Source: Gammaproteobacteria bacterium (GTDB lineage Bacteria > Pseudomonadota > Gammaproteobacteria > Arenicellales > Poriferihabitantaceae). Taken from it: a stretch of DNA of 18,770 nt. Below are positions 8,469 to 16,851 of this stretch, piece after piece. How positions within the stretch are numbered: the stretch's first letter is position 1; each line of letters opens with the position of its first letter. The translations under genes were made by a program, and so were the position numbers. The DNA lies in contig JAHRAW010000132.1 in NCBI GenBank assembly GCA_020027415.1, forward strand, positions 1 to 18,770. The letters run 5' to 3'. The notes under the pieces were generated by a model. That model ran no database searches, had not been told where the DNA came from, and saw only the letters and a list, made by a program, of their open reading frames with translations.

Positions 8469-10988
8469 ATGAGCATTCCCTACGACCCGCGCCAAATTGA
8501 AACCGATGCTCAGCAATACTGGGCTGACAACCAATCCTTCGTGGTCAGCGAAGAGTCGGAGCGGGAGAAGTTTTACTGCCTATCCATGCTGCCGTATCCG
8601 TCCGGGCAATTGCACATGGGGCATGTTCGCAACTACACCATCGGCGATGTGATTAGCCGCTACCAACGTATGTTGGGCAAAAATGTGTTGCAGCCGATGG
8701 GCTGGGATGCGTTTGGCTTGCCGGCTGAAAACGCCGCCATTGAACACCGCAAGCCGCCCGCGGAATGGACCTACGCCAATATCCAATCCATGAAGCAACA
8801 ACTGCAACGGCTTGGTTTCGCGTATGACTGGAGCCGTGAACTGGCGACCTGCACGCCGCAGTATTACCGCTGGGAACAATGGTTTTTCAATCGCCTATTG
8901 GAAAAAGATCTGGCGTATAAAAAAATGGCGATGGTCAACTGGGACCCGGTGGAACAAACCGTATTAGCCAACGAGCAAGTGGAAAACGGGCGCGGCTGGC
9001 GTTCCGGGGCAATCGTGGAACGGCGCGAAATTTCGCAGTGGTTTATCCGCATCACCGAGTATGCCGAGGAGTTATTAACCGGTCTGGATCAATTAGACGG
9101 CTGGCCCGACTCGGTGAAAACCATGCAACGCAACTGGATTGGACGCTCCGAAGGCGTGGAATTCAGTTTTGCCGTGGACGGCGAACCGCAGCCGCTGACG
9201 GTTTATACCACCCGCCCCGACACCCTGATGGGCATCACCGCGATTTTTGTCGCCAGCGAACATCCGCTTACCCGCAAAGTCGCGCAAGCCAAACGCCCGA
9301 CCAGCGCCGCGGTCGCCAAGTTTATGGCGGAATGCCGGGCAACCACCACCGCCGAAGCCGAACTGGAAACCATGCCGAAAAAAGGCGTGCCGTTAGGCAT
9401 CACCGCCACCCATCCGCTCAGCGGCGAGCCGCTCGCCATCTGGGCGGCCAACTTCGTGCTAATGGAGTATGGCGGTGGCGCGGTCATGGCGGTGCCGGCG
9501 CATGACCAGCGCGATTGGGAATTCGCGCGCCAGCACGATTTAGAGATTCGCCCGGTAATCCGTCGCCGCGATGGCGCTGAGCATGATTTCACGCACGTCG
9601 CGCTCACCACCAAAGACGGGGTTTTGATTGATTCCGGTGACTTCAACGGCTTGGACTTCACCGCAGCCTGCAACGCCATCGCCGACCACCTAGTGCAGCT
9701 TGGGGCGGGCAAGCGGACGGTCAAATACCGGCTGCGCGACTGGGGCGTTTCGCGGCAACGCTATTGGGGCTGCCCGATTCCAGTCATGTATGATCAGCAC
9801 GATACCATTGTGGCGGTGCCGGATGCCGAGTTGCCGGTGATTCTGCCGGAGCAAATCGCCGGTCACGGCGTCGCCTCGCCGCTGTTAGAGCACCCGAATT
9901 TCCAGCACACCACGTTGCCCGGCGGCACGCAGCCCGCCACCCGCGAGACCGATACTTTTGACACCTTTGTTGAATCATCGTGGTATTTCCATCGCTACTG
10001 TTGCCCGCATGCCGAACATGCGATGCTTGACCGGCGCGCCAACTACTGGCTGCCGGTGGATCAGTATATTGGCGGCGTTGAGCACGCCGTGTTGCACCTG
10101 CTTTATGCGCGCTTTGTGCATAAGTTATTGCGCGACCTGGGGCTGGTGGACAGCGACGAGCCGTTCACCAACTTGCTAACGCAGGGCATGGTGTTGAAGG
10201 ACGGCGCCAAAATGTCCAAATCCAAAGGCAACACCGTTGCCCCCCAAGCCATGATTGACCGCTACGGCGCCGACACCGTGCGCTTGTTCATCATGTTCGC
10301 GGCGCCGCCCGAGCAAGCGTTGGAATGGAACGACCAAGCGGTCGCCGGCGCGCAACGCTTCTTGCGCCGCTGGTGGCAGTTGGTGCAAGACAACGCGGGC
10401 GCGATGAAATTCGCAAAAGAAACAATGCAAGGAATGACTGCTTCGTTCAGCGTTGGAGGTTCGGATTACGATGAAGAGACGCGCGAATTGCGGCGGCAGG
10501 TGCATACCATGTTGCAACAAGCCAATCGCGATTATCCGAAATTTCAATACAACACCGTCATCGCCGCCTGCATGAAACTGCTGAACGCGATGGAGAAATT
10601 TGATCCGCGCAAAAATGATCTGCGGGCCGCCGTGTTGCGCGAAGGCGTGCTCGCGATGACCCGCGTATTGGCGCCCATCACCCCGCATATCGCGCATCGC
10701 ATATGGCGCGATATGGGCGAAGCCGGCGATGTTATAGACGCCGCTTGGCAACACGCCGATGAAACCGCCCTGCGCGGCGATACGCTCCAGTTAGTCGTGC
10801 AGGTCAACGGCAAATTGCGCGGGCAAATTAAGGTGGCGGCAAGCAGCAGCAACGCCGAAATCCAAACCGCCGCCTGTCAGGACGAAAAAATTCGCAACTA
10901 CCTTGCCGCGCAAGGCAAAACCATCCGCAAAGTCATCGTCGTGCCGGGGCGGTTGGTCAATTTAGTGGTGGATGCCGAGCCCAATTAA
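8469..10988 (+). CDS. leuS: Leucyl-tRNA synthetase
   Basis: An 839-residue class I synthetase charging tRNA-Leu. The HIGH signature appears as HMGH (49-52) in PYPSGQLHMGHVRNY, and KMSKS at 581-585. The CP1 editing domain has TTRPDTLMG with the conserved Thr-rich pocket and GGGAVMAVPAHDQRDWEFA. The anticodon-binding and C-terminal domains follow to VNGKLRGQIKV. The zinc-knuckle-like segment lacks the cysteines of the E. coli enzyme (ENGRGWRSGA), a change common in other proteobacteria. The start MSIPYDPRQIE matches family N-termini, though no ribosome binding site is apparent. It is slightly shorter than the 860-residue E. coli enzyme and heads the leuS-lptE-holA order. Confidence 0.97.
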   Translation: MSIPYDPRQIETDAQQYWADNQSFVVSEESEREKFYCLSMLPYPSGQLHMGHVRNYTIGDVISRYQRMLGKNVLQPMGWDAFGLPAENAAIEHRKPPAEWTYANIQSMKQQLQRLGFAYDWSRELATCTPQYYRWEQWFFNRLLEKDLAYKKMAMVNWDPVEQTVLANEQVENGRGWRSGAIVERREISQWFIRITEYAEELLTGLDQLDGWPDSVKTMQRNWIGRSEGVEFSFAVDGEPQPLTVYTTRPDTLMGITAIFVASEHPLTRKVAQAKRPTSAAVAKFMAECRATTTAEAELETMPKKGVPLGITATHPLSGEPLAIWAANFVLMEYGGGAVMAVPAHDQRDWEFARQHDLEIRPVIRRRDGAEHDFTHVALTTKDGVLIDSGDFNGLDFTAACNAIADHLVQLGAGKRTVKYRLRDWGVSRQRYWGCPIPVMYDQHDTIVAVPDAELPVILPEQIAGHGVASPLLEHPNFQHTTLPGGTQPATRETDTFDTFVESSWYFHRYCCPHAEHAMLDRRANYWLPVDQYIGGVEHAVLHLLYARFVHKLLRDLGLVDSDEPFTNLLTQGMVLKDGAKMSKSKGNTVAPQAMIDRYGADTVRLFIMFAAPPEQALEWNDQAVAGAQRFLRRWWQLVQDNAGAMKFAKETMQGMTASFSVGGSDYDEETRELRRQVHTMLQQANRDYPKFQYNTVIAACMKLLNAMEKFDPRKNDLRAAVLREGVLAMTRVLAPITPHIAHRIWRDMGEAGDVIDAAWQHADETALRGDTLQLVVQVNGKLRGQIKVAASSSNAEIQTAACQDEKIRNYLAAQGKTIRKVIVVPGRLVNLVVDAEPN

Positions 10989-11180
10989 TCCTAATCCGCC
11001 TAATTGGTTGCTGTTGCTGGTTATTGGTGCTACCACGATTTCACCGTTGCCTTCTTTCACCGACCGCCCAATAATGCGTCGTTGCGCATAACGCCGCCGC
11101 CCGCAAAGAGGGGCAACCAACGCGCCAACGCCGACTTCAAATGAAATGCACGGCGGGCTCAACCTACGCGTTACGGTAAC
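10989..11180. other. leuS-lptE intergenic region
   Basis: A 192 bp gap, larger than usual for this gene pair. It contains no coding frame I would support. A small stem ATGCG...CGCAT lies about 11072-11088, and GTTAC-G-GTAAC sits directly before the lptE start (11170-11180). Neither forms a convincing terminator or promoter. Confidence 0.3.
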
Positions 11181-11684
11181 ATGCCAAGCATGCGCACCTA
11201 TTTCTTCATGCCGAAATTATGCGCGCTCCTTCTCATGGGTTGCGGCGTGCTCGCCGGTTGCGGCTTCCAGTTGCGCGGCGATTTTGACCTGCCGCCGGCG
11301 TTGGCGCAAGTTGCGATTACCGGCGCCGACCGGGAACTAATTGCGCAGTTATCCGATGCGCTGCAACAACACGGCGCGCAGGTGGTCGCCGCCAGCCAGC
11401 GCGTCACTGTCATTGACTTGCCGACCAGCCGCTTTGCGCGCACCGTGTTGACCGCCGCCGCCAGCGGGCGGGCGTCCGCGTATGCCATTGCGTACGAAGT
11501 AGTTTTCACCGTGCGCGACGGGCATGGCGCCGTCTTGCAAACCGCGCCGCCCATTTCGCTCCAACGCGTCTATCAATACGACCCCGGCAAGCAGTTGCAA
11601 GCCGAGCCGGAAATGAACTTCCTCAAACGCGACCTGCGCCGCGCCGCCGTGGCGCGCATGCTGCGACAATTCGTTCATTTGTGA
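11181..11684 (+). CDS. lptE: LPS-assembly lipoprotein LptE
   Basis: A 167-residue outer-membrane lipoprotein that plugs the LptD barrel in the LPS export complex. It has a signal peptide with lipobox VLAGC (23-27), Cys27 being the lipidated residue, followed by GFQLRGDF, the characteristic start of mature LptE. The C-terminal half carries ISLQRVYQYDPG and a final helix ending RMLRQFVHL, as in the family. Two in-frame ATGs (11181 and 11190) could start it; both give a usable signal peptide. It lies between leuS and holA as in E. coli and pseudomonads, with a 10 bp gap to holA. Presence implies a Gram-negative envelope with LPS. Confidence 0.92.
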   Translation: MPSMRTYFFMPKLCALLLMGCGVLAGCGFQLRGDFDLPPALAQVAITGADRELIAQLSDALQQHGAQVVAASQRVTVIDLPTSRFARTVLTAAASGRASAYAIAYEVVFTVRDGHGAVLQTAPPISLQRVYQYDPGKQLQAEPEMNFLKRDLRRAAVARMLRQFVHL

Positions 11685-11694
11685 AGCCATCGCA

Positions 11695-12720
11695 ATGCGC
11701 CTCAAACTCGCTTCTTTGCCCGCCAAACTCAGCCAGCCATTAGCGCCGTTGTATCACCTGTTCGGCGCCGAAACTTTGTTGTTGGAAGAGGCGCTTGACC
11801 AAATTCGCCAGCAGGCGCGCGCGCAGGGTTTTGCCGAGCGCATCCGCTATAGCCTGGAACCCGGCTTTGATTGGAACCAAATGTTAGCCAGCGGGAAATC
11901 TAAGTCGCTGTTCGCCGAGCGCAAAATTATTGAACTGCGTATGCCGAGCGGCAAGCCCGGCGAGCCCGGCGCCAAAGCGTTGATTCGCTATGTGGATTCC
12001 ATTGCCGGACATGACACCGTGCTGCTGTTGCTCAGCGGAGCGATTGACAAGCGCGCGCAAAATTCCAAATGGTTCAAAAAAGTGGAGGCTGCCGGCGTGG
12101 CGGTGGAATGCCCGACCCTGCCCGCCGCGCAACTGCCTGCCTGGATCAACCAACGCATGCGCAACCAAGGCTTGCATTTTGATTCCGCCGCCGCCGAGCG
12201 GCTAAGCCAGTTCGTGGAGGGCAACTTGTTGGCGGCCGCTCAGGAAATTGATTTACTGGCGTTATTGTCGCCGCAACAAAAAATCACCGCCGAGGTGGTG
12301 GAGAAAGCCATCGCCGACCATGCGCGTTTCACCGTGTACACGTTCGCCGATGCGTGCCTCGCCGGCGCGCCGCATCGTTGCACGCGCATCTTGCAAAGTT
12401 TGCGGCGCAATCAAGTGGAACCGATCTTGGTGTTGTGGGCGTTGACCCGAGAAACCCGCGCCTTGTGTCAGTTAGCCGCCGGCATCGCCGCCGGACTCCG
12501 AACCCAAGCCCTATTCAAGCAGCATGGCGTGTGGAGTAGCCGCAGCGGTTTGGTAAATTCCGCGTTGCGCCGCGGCTCGTTGCCGCTGTGGGAAAATCTG
12601 CTACGCCGCTTGGCGCGCGCCGACTTAATGCTGAAAGGACGAGCAACCATGCAGCGGCAAAATATCTGGGAAGAAATTGAGAGCATCGGATTGCGCATGT
12701 GCGGGCTGCCAATTTACTGA
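11695..12720 (+). CDS. holA: DNA polymerase III delta subunit
   Basis: A 341-residue clamp-loader subunit that opens the beta sliding clamp; E. coli HolA is 343 residues. Recognisable segments: LYHLFGAETLLLEEALDQIRQ near the N-terminus, SLFAERKIIEL (clamp-opening region, about 71-81), LPAWINQRM, FVEGNLLAAAQEIDLLALL (about 177-195), FTVYTFADACLAG, and KQHGVWSSRSGLVNSALRR matching the collar domain. It has no catalytic motif because delta does not hydrolyse ATP. It directly follows lptE. Confidence 0.94.
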   Translation: MRLKLASLPAKLSQPLAPLYHLFGAETLLLEEALDQIRQQARAQGFAERIRYSLEPGFDWNQMLASGKSKSLFAERKIIELRMPSGKPGEPGAKALIRYVDSIAGHDTVLLLLSGAIDKRAQNSKWFKKVEAAGVAVECPTLPAAQLPAWINQRMRNQGLHFDSAAAERLSQFVEGNLLAAAQEIDLLALLSPQQKITAEVVEKAIADHARFTVYTFADACLAGAPHRCTRILQSLRRNQVEPILVLWALTRETRALCQLAAGIAAGLRTQALFKQHGVWSSRSGLVNSALRRGSLPLWENLLRRLARADLMLKGRATMQRQNIWEEIESIGLRMCGLPIY

Positions 12721-12769
12721 AGGCTGGCATGCTGTTACCAATCATCGCCAAGCGGCTTTAAGTTAACCC

Positions 12770-12799
12770 TCGTTGCCGTTGCCACTGCCGTTGCCACTC
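12770..12799 (+). repeat. Short tandem repeat before proA
   Basis: The 12-mer GCCGTTGCCACT occurs twice in tandem, preceded by a partial unit, between holA and the proA ATG. It keeps an upstream TTG frame open (encoding a Pro-Leu repeat) but that extension has no family support. It is the only feature of note in the holA-proA gap. Confidence 0.6.
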
Positions 12800-12811
12800 C
12801 GACTCGCCGCC

Positions 12812-14104
12812 ATGCAAAACACCGCCGCACCAAGCCAGCCCGACATTACCGCGTATATGCGGCGGCTTGGGCAAGCGGCGCGCGTTGCCGCGGTGCAGAT
12901 TGGCAACGCCACCACCGCTGAGAAAAACGCCGCGCTGGAAGCCATCGCGCAGAGTCTGTTGGACAATGCGGCGAACATCCTTGCCGCCAATGAAAAAGAT
13001 TTGCGCGCCGCCACGCGCGACCCGCGCAACCCGTTGAGTGCGGCAATGGTGGAGCGGCTAACGCTCACCCCGGAGCGCATCACCGCGATGGCGGACGGTT
13101 GCCGCCAAGTCGCGCAACTGCCCGATTTAATCGGCGAAATCACCGACATGACCTATCAACCAAACGGTCTCCACATCGGCAAAATGCGCGTGCCGTTGGG
13201 CGTCATCGGCATCATCTATGAATCCCGACCCAATGTGACCATGGACGCGGCGATACTCTGCCTGAAAGCCGGCAACGCCGCGATACTGCGCGGCGGCTCA
13301 GAAGCCATCCATTCAAACTTAGCCATCGCCGCCGCGTTGCATAGCGGGCTGCAACCAACCGGGTTGCCAAGCGCGGTGGTGCAACTCGTTGACACCACCG
13401 AACGCGCCGCGGTCGGCGCGCTGATTCAAATGCCGGAGTATGTGGATATTGTGGTGCCGCGCGGCGGCAAGGGTTTGATTGAACGCATTAGTCGGGAAGC
13501 CTCGGTGCCGGTGCTGCGACACCTGGACGGCGTGTGCCATGTTTATATTGACGCCGATGCCGATTGCGCCAAAGCCATTGAAGTCGCGTATAACGCCAAA
13601 GCGCGCCGCTATGGAATCTGCGGCGCGATGGAAACGTTGCTGGTGGCGGAAGCGGTCGCCGAGGCGGTGCTGCCGGAATTATCACGGCGTTATTTTGCGC
13701 GCGGCATTGAACTGCGCGGCTGCGACAAATCGCGCAACTTGGTGGCGCGCATGAAAGCGGCGACGGAAGAAGATTGGCGCACCGAATATCTGGACGCGAT
13801 TCTGGCGGTACGGGTGGTGCACGGATTGCAACAAGCGATTGACCATATCAATGAGTACGGCTCCCATCATACCGATTCCATCATCACCGAAAATCTGGCG
13901 CACAGCCGCGAATTCCTGCGGCGGGTGGATTCCAGTTCGGTAATGGTCAATGCGTCAACCCAATTCGCCGACGGCTTTGAATACGGCTTGGGCGCGGAAA
14001 TCGGCATCAGCACCGACAAACTGCATGCGCGCGGACCGGTCGGGTTGCAAGGCTTGACCTGCCAGAAATACATCGTGCTTGGCGATGGGCATATCCGCCC
14101 GTGA
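12812..14104 (+). CDS. proA: Gamma-glutamyl phosphate reductase
   Basis: A 430-residue NADPH-dependent dehydrogenase that converts gamma-glutamyl phosphate to glutamate semialdehyde, the second step of proline synthesis. Motifs: GVIGIIYESRPNVTMDAA, KAGNAAILRGGSEA (cofactor binding), VPRGGKGLI, the active-site region RRYGICGAMETLL with catalytic Cys270, and the family ending FEYGLGAEIGISTDKLHARGPVGLQGLT. The ATG at 12812 is chosen; an upstream TTG would add only a Pro-Leu repeat. No ribosome binding site is visible. It is slightly longer than the 417-residue E. coli enzyme because of its N-terminus. It follows holA as in pseudomonads, but nadD does not follow it. Confidence 0.96.
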   Translation: MQNTAAPSQPDITAYMRRLGQAARVAAVQIGNATTAEKNAALEAIAQSLLDNAANILAANEKDLRAATRDPRNPLSAAMVERLTLTPERITAMADGCRQVAQLPDLIGEITDMTYQPNGLHIGKMRVPLGVIGIIYESRPNVTMDAAILCLKAGNAAILRGGSEAIHSNLAIAAALHSGLQPTGLPSAVVQLVDTTERAAVGALIQMPEYVDIVVPRGGKGLIERISREASVPVLRHLDGVCHVYIDADADCAKAIEVAYNAKARRYGICGAMETLLVAEAVAEAVLPELSRRYFARGIELRGCDKSRNLVARMKAATEEDWRTEYLDAILAVRVVHGLQQAIDHINEYGSHHTDSIITENLAHSREFLRRVDSSSVMVNASTQFADGFEYGLGAEIGISTDKLHARGPVGLQGLTCQKYIVLGDGHIRP

Positions 14105-14179
14105 CCGCCCCGGTGGATTAGCGGCTTGGCAATTTGGCGAATTAGCGTTTGGTAGCGGCAAGGCGCGCGCAACGCGCAA

Positions 14180-14800
14180 CTAACTTGGTTGTTGAGGTAA
14201 AAGCCGTTGCGACAGCAAGCCGCAGAGTATCTCCCTGGCTTGTGCTACGCCGTGCCGCTTGACCGCCGAAAACAACTGCACTGTGGTATGCGGTTGTTCG
14301 GTTAAGGTGCGGCGCACTTCGGCAAGCGCCTGGTTGGCGCGCGCGCGCGTCAATTTGTCGGCTTTGGTCAGCAGAATGTGGGTCGGCACACCCGTTTGCC
14401 AGCAACACCGCAGCATAGTCTGGTCCAGCTCGGTCAGCGGGCGGCGAATATCCATCGGCACGACCATCCCCCGCAGGCATGCGCGCTGCGTTACATAATC
14501 GGTCACAAAGCGTTGCCAGTGGCGTCTTAATTGCGTCGGCACATTGGCATACCCGTAGCCCGGCAAATCCACCAAGCGATGCTCGGCGTCCACGTCAAAA
14601 AACACAATCTGCTGCGTGCGCCCCGGCGTCTTGCTGGCGCGCGCCAGTTGCTTGTGGTTGGCGATGGCGTTAATGGCGCTGGATTTGCCGACGTTGGAAC
14701 GCCCGGCAAACGCCACCTCAACGCCGCGGTCGGGCGGCCACTGATGTTGTCGGTGGGCGGCGCACGCATACACGGCTTTGCTGAAATCAAACTTAGCCAT
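14180..14800 (-). CDS. engB: Ribosome-biogenesis GTP-binding protein YihA/YsxC (EngB)
   Basis: A 206-residue TRAFAC-class GTPase needed for 50S subunit assembly. All G motifs are present: G1 GRSNVGKS (33-40), G2 TPGRTQ (58-63), G3 DLPGYG (78-83), G4 TKAD (145-148) and G5 SAV (178-180). ATG 14800 gives the usual short N-terminus; a TTG three codons upstream is less likely. It converges on proA with 75 bp between stops, where only a GC-rich hairpin without a T-run is visible (GCGCG-CAA-CGCGC near 14165-14177). It is divergent from the cytochrome c4 gene, an arrangement also known from pseudomonads. Confidence 0.95.
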   Translation of the reverse strand: MAKFDFSKAVYACAAHRQHQWPPDRGVEVAFAGRSNVGKSSAINAIANHKQLARASKTPGRTQQIVFFDVDAEHRLVDLPGYGYANVPTQLRRHWQRFVTDYVTQRACLRGMVVPMDIRRPLTELDQTMLRCCWQTGVPTHILLTKADKLTRARANQALAEVRRTLTEQPHTTVQLFSAVKRHGVAQAREILCGLLSQRLLPQQPS

Positions 14801-14825
14801 GCAAGTCAAGTTTTGTCAGTGAAAG

Positions 14826-14854
14826 TTGTTATACTCGGCGGGCATGGTTATAAT
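14826..14854 (+). promoter_or_regulatory. Sigma70-type promoter for the cytochrome c4 gene
   Basis: TTGTTA at 14826-14831 and a perfect TATAAT at 14849-14854 are separated by exactly 17 bp. Transcription would start about 14861, leaving a leader of about 160 nt before the cytochrome ATG. This is the best promoter match I see in the window. Confidence 0.6.
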
Positions 14855-14857
14855 TGA

Positions 14858-14875
14858 GCGGTTACCGGTAACCGC
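14858..14875. promoter_or_regulatory. Perfect 18 bp palindrome over the predicted start site
   Basis: GCGGTTACCGGTAACCGC reads identically on both strands. It begins four bases after the -10 hexamer, so it covers the predicted +1. That is a typical repressor-operator position. The central CG step and TTACCGGTAA core resemble LacI-family operators such as that of the gluconate repressor, but this is inference and no regulator gene is in the window. Confidence 0.55.
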
Positions 14876-15020
14876 ATAAAATAGCAACCCGGCGCGGCGG
14901 CCACTACGTAGCGCAAGCGCGGCTAATTTAATACTCATTACTCAAACCAAATCCCACGCAGCGCCGCGATTAGTTAGTTTAGTTAGCCCCATTCAAACCC
15001 TAAGTCAGCGCCCATTTCCC

Positions 15021-15656
15021 ATGACTCGTTTTTTGCTTTCGGCCGCCGCCGCCTTTGCCATTTGCCTATTATTTGCCGCCCGCGTATTGGGCGCTGATGC
15101 GAATGCGGACGCCGCCAAAAACGCGATTGCCGCCGGCAAAGCGGCGTCGGCAACCTGCGTAGCATGCCACGGCGTAGCCGGCAATAGCGCCACCGACCAA
15201 TTCCCGAATCTTGCCGCGCAGGTGCCGGGGTATATCGCCGCCCAACTTGCCAAGTTCAAAACCGGGGAGCGGGAAAACGCGGTCATGGCGGGCATCGTCG
15301 CCGCCCTTTCCGCGCAAGACATGGCTGCCTTGGATGCCTATTACAGCAGTTTAAAGAGCCATCAAGGCGCCATCACTCCGGCGCAGGAACCAACCGCGCG
15401 GGCGGGCGGCAAACTCTACCGCGGCGGCTACAAACCTTTTGACATCTCCGCATGCATGGGTTGCCATGGCCCCTCCGGGCACGGCATTCCGCCGAATTTC
15501 CCGCGCCTCTCCGGGCAATCCGCCGCCTATATTGAAGCGCAACTACTGGCTTTCAAATCCGGCGCGCGCCACTCGCCGATTATGAACGCCATTGCCTTCC
15601 CGTTATCCGAGCCACAAATCAAGCAACTTGCGCTGTATATTTCGGCGTTGTATTAA
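15021..15656 (+). CDS. Dihaem cytochrome c4-type protein
   Basis: A 211-residue periplasmic electron carrier. It has a Sec signal peptide (about 1-25, ending ARVLGA) and two haem c motifs, CVACH (46-50) and CMGCH (145-149), in two homologous halves. Each half has a candidate axial Met: Met89 in NAVMAGIV and Met188 in SPIMNAIAFPLS, a pattern typical of cytochrome c4. It probably passes electrons to a terminal oxidase. The start has no ribosome binding site but yields a good signal peptide. It is divergent from engB and convergent with folD. Confidence 0.93.
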   Translation: MTRFLLSAAAAFAICLLFAARVLGADANADAAKNAIAAGKAASATCVACHGVAGNSATDQFPNLAAQVPGYIAAQLAKFKTGERENAVMAGIVAALSAQDMAALDAYYSSLKSHQGAITPAQEPTARAGGKLYRGGYKPFDISACMGCHGPSGHGIPPNFPRLSGQSAAYIEAQLLAFKSGARHSPIMNAIAFPLSEPQIKQLALYISALY

Positions 15657-15681
15657 CCCCTTGTTGTACTTGGTTTGTTGC

Positions 15682-15703
15682 GGCGCGTAGCAATACCCGC
15701 GCC
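15682..15703. terminator. Possible weak hairpin between convergent cytochrome c4 and folD genes
   Basis: GGCGCG (15682-15687) and CGCGCC (15698-15703) can pair around a 10 nt loop in the 66 bp between two converging stops. There is no T-run on either side, so an intrinsic terminator is only a guess from position. Confidence 0.25.
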
Positions 15704-15722
15704 CCCGCCCCGCCCGCACAAG

Positions 15723-16607
15723 TTACAAGTTTTGCGGAATCTCTACCGCATGCTGACGACAGGCGGCGAGGAGCGTATTTTGCAATAAACAGGCGATGGT
15801 CATGGGGCCGACCCCGCCCGGCACCGGAGTGACCGCCGCCGCCACTTTCATCGCGCCCGCGAAATCCACATCGCCCACCAAGCGCGCGTTGCCACCCTCG
15901 CTTTGCACGCGATTGATGCCCACATCAATTACCACCGCGCCGGGTTGAATCCAATCGCCTTTGAGCATTTCCGCCACCCCCACGGCCGCCACCAGAATAT
16001 CGGCGCGGCGGCATACCGCCGCCAAATCGCGGGTGCGGGAATGCGCGATGGTAACCGTGCAATTTTCCTGCAACAGCAACAGCGACAGCGGCTTGCCGAC
16101 GATATTGGAGCGCCCGACCACCACCGCATGCTTACCCGCAAGGTCGCCGAGTTGCTGCTTAAGCAGCAGCAAACACCCAGTCGGGGTGCACGGCGCCAGC
16201 GAAGGCTCGCCAGCGCATAGTTTGCCGACGTTTTGGAGGTGAAAGCCGTCCACATCTTTCTCCACGCTAATGGCGTTGATCACTTTGGCTTGCTCAATCT
16301 GCGCCGGCAACGGCAGTTGAATCAAGATGCCATGCACCGCCGGGTCGCGGTTAAGTTGCGCCACCTGTGCCAACAAGTCGGCTTCTTTGGTGTCCGCCGG
16401 CAGGGTATGCTGGAAAGAAGCCATGCCGACTTCCACCGTTTGCTTGCCCTTGTTGCGAACATACACTTGGCTGGCTGGGTTTTCGCCCACCAATATCACC
16501 GCCAACCCAGGCTTGAGAGCGTGCTGCGCGACCAGTTGCGCAACCGCCTGGCGAATCCGTTGCCGCATGCCGGCGGCAAACGCTTTGCCGTCAATCACCG
16601 TTGCCAT
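15723..16607 (-). CDS. folD: Methylenetetrahydrofolate dehydrogenase/cyclohydrolase
   Basis: A 294-residue bifunctional enzyme interconverting 5,10-methylene- and 10-formyl-tetrahydrofolate with NADP(H). Motifs: SQVYVRNKGKQTVEVGM with Tyr49 and catalytic Lys53, ILIQLPLP (94-101), KDVDGFHLQNVGKL with Asp120, PCTPTG (139-144), VVVGRSNIVGKP (162-173, cofactor site) and TPVPGGVGPMTIACL near the end. ATG 16607 matches the family start (MATVIDGKAFA) and has AGG a short way upstream; an open frame back to ATG 16685 adds a basic stretch without similarity. It is divergent from fabD. Its product 10-formyl-THF is the donor for Fmt. Confidence 0.96.
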   Translation of the reverse strand: MATVIDGKAFAAGMRQRIRQAVAQLVAQHALKPGLAVILVGENPASQVYVRNKGKQTVEVGMASFQHTLPADTKEADLLAQVAQLNRDPAVHGILIQLPLPAQIEQAKVINAISVEKDVDGFHLQNVGKLCAGEPSLAPCTPTGCLLLLKQQLGDLAGKHAVVVGRSNIVGKPLSLLLLQENCTVTIAHSRTRDLAAVCRRADILVAAVGVAEMLKGDWIQPGAVVIDVGINRVQSEGGNARLVGDVDFAGAMKVAAAVTPVPGGVGPMTIACLLQNTLLAACRQHAVEIPQNL

Positions 16608-16644
16608 AGGGTTGCCTGTCTGATGCTGTGGGATGGTTCGCATG

Positions 16645-16661
16645 GCGCGCTTCAAGCGCGC
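16645..16661. repeat. Perfect short inverted repeat upstream of folD
   Basis: GCGCGCTT and AAGCGCGC flank a single base, giving a strong dyad about 38 bp upstream of the folD start. On the minus strand it would be in the folD leader; on the plus strand a T7 run follows at 16674-16680, but 12 bases away, which is too far for a standard terminator. Confidence 0.4.
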
Positions 16662-16739
16662 GGGGTTGTACTGTTTTTTTGTCATCAGCAGTGTACCATG
16701 CCAGTTCCAACAAAACTGGAATCACGCAAGCATGCAAAG

Positions 16740-16769
16740 CTGAATCCACCGCCGTCGCTCAGGTATAAT
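16740..16769 (+). promoter_or_regulatory. Candidate promoter for fabD
   Basis: A perfect TATAAT at 16764-16769 has a weak -35 (CTGAAT, 16740-16745) at 18 bp spacing. It is about 80 bp upstream of the fabD ATG and is the only good -10 match in the folD-fabD divergent gap. Confidence 0.4.
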
Positions 16770-16851
16770 TCAACCGCCGGCGGCTGGCTCGCGCCGCGTT
16801 AAGCGATGGGCTTTAAACCGCCGCCCGCCAAATTATTTTTTCCATGTCTCC

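Noticed and set aside
11170..11180. GTTAC-G-GTAAC dyad directly before lptE, resembling half-sites of the 14858 palindrome
   Set aside because: The spacing differs by one base, the arms are only five long, and no promoter accompanies it, so a shared regulator is not supported.
12773..12811. N-terminal extension of ProA from a TTG start
   Set aside because: It is just a Pro-Leu repeat from a tandem 12-mer and is absent from the family.
14165..14177. GC-rich hairpin between proA and engB as a bidirectional terminator
   Set aside because: No T-run on either strand and only five base pairs.
14813..14835. TTGTCA ... TATACT as a second promoter upstream of cytochrome c4
   Set aside because: The spacer is only 11 bp, too short for sigma70, and the TTGTTA-17-TATAAT pair is much better.
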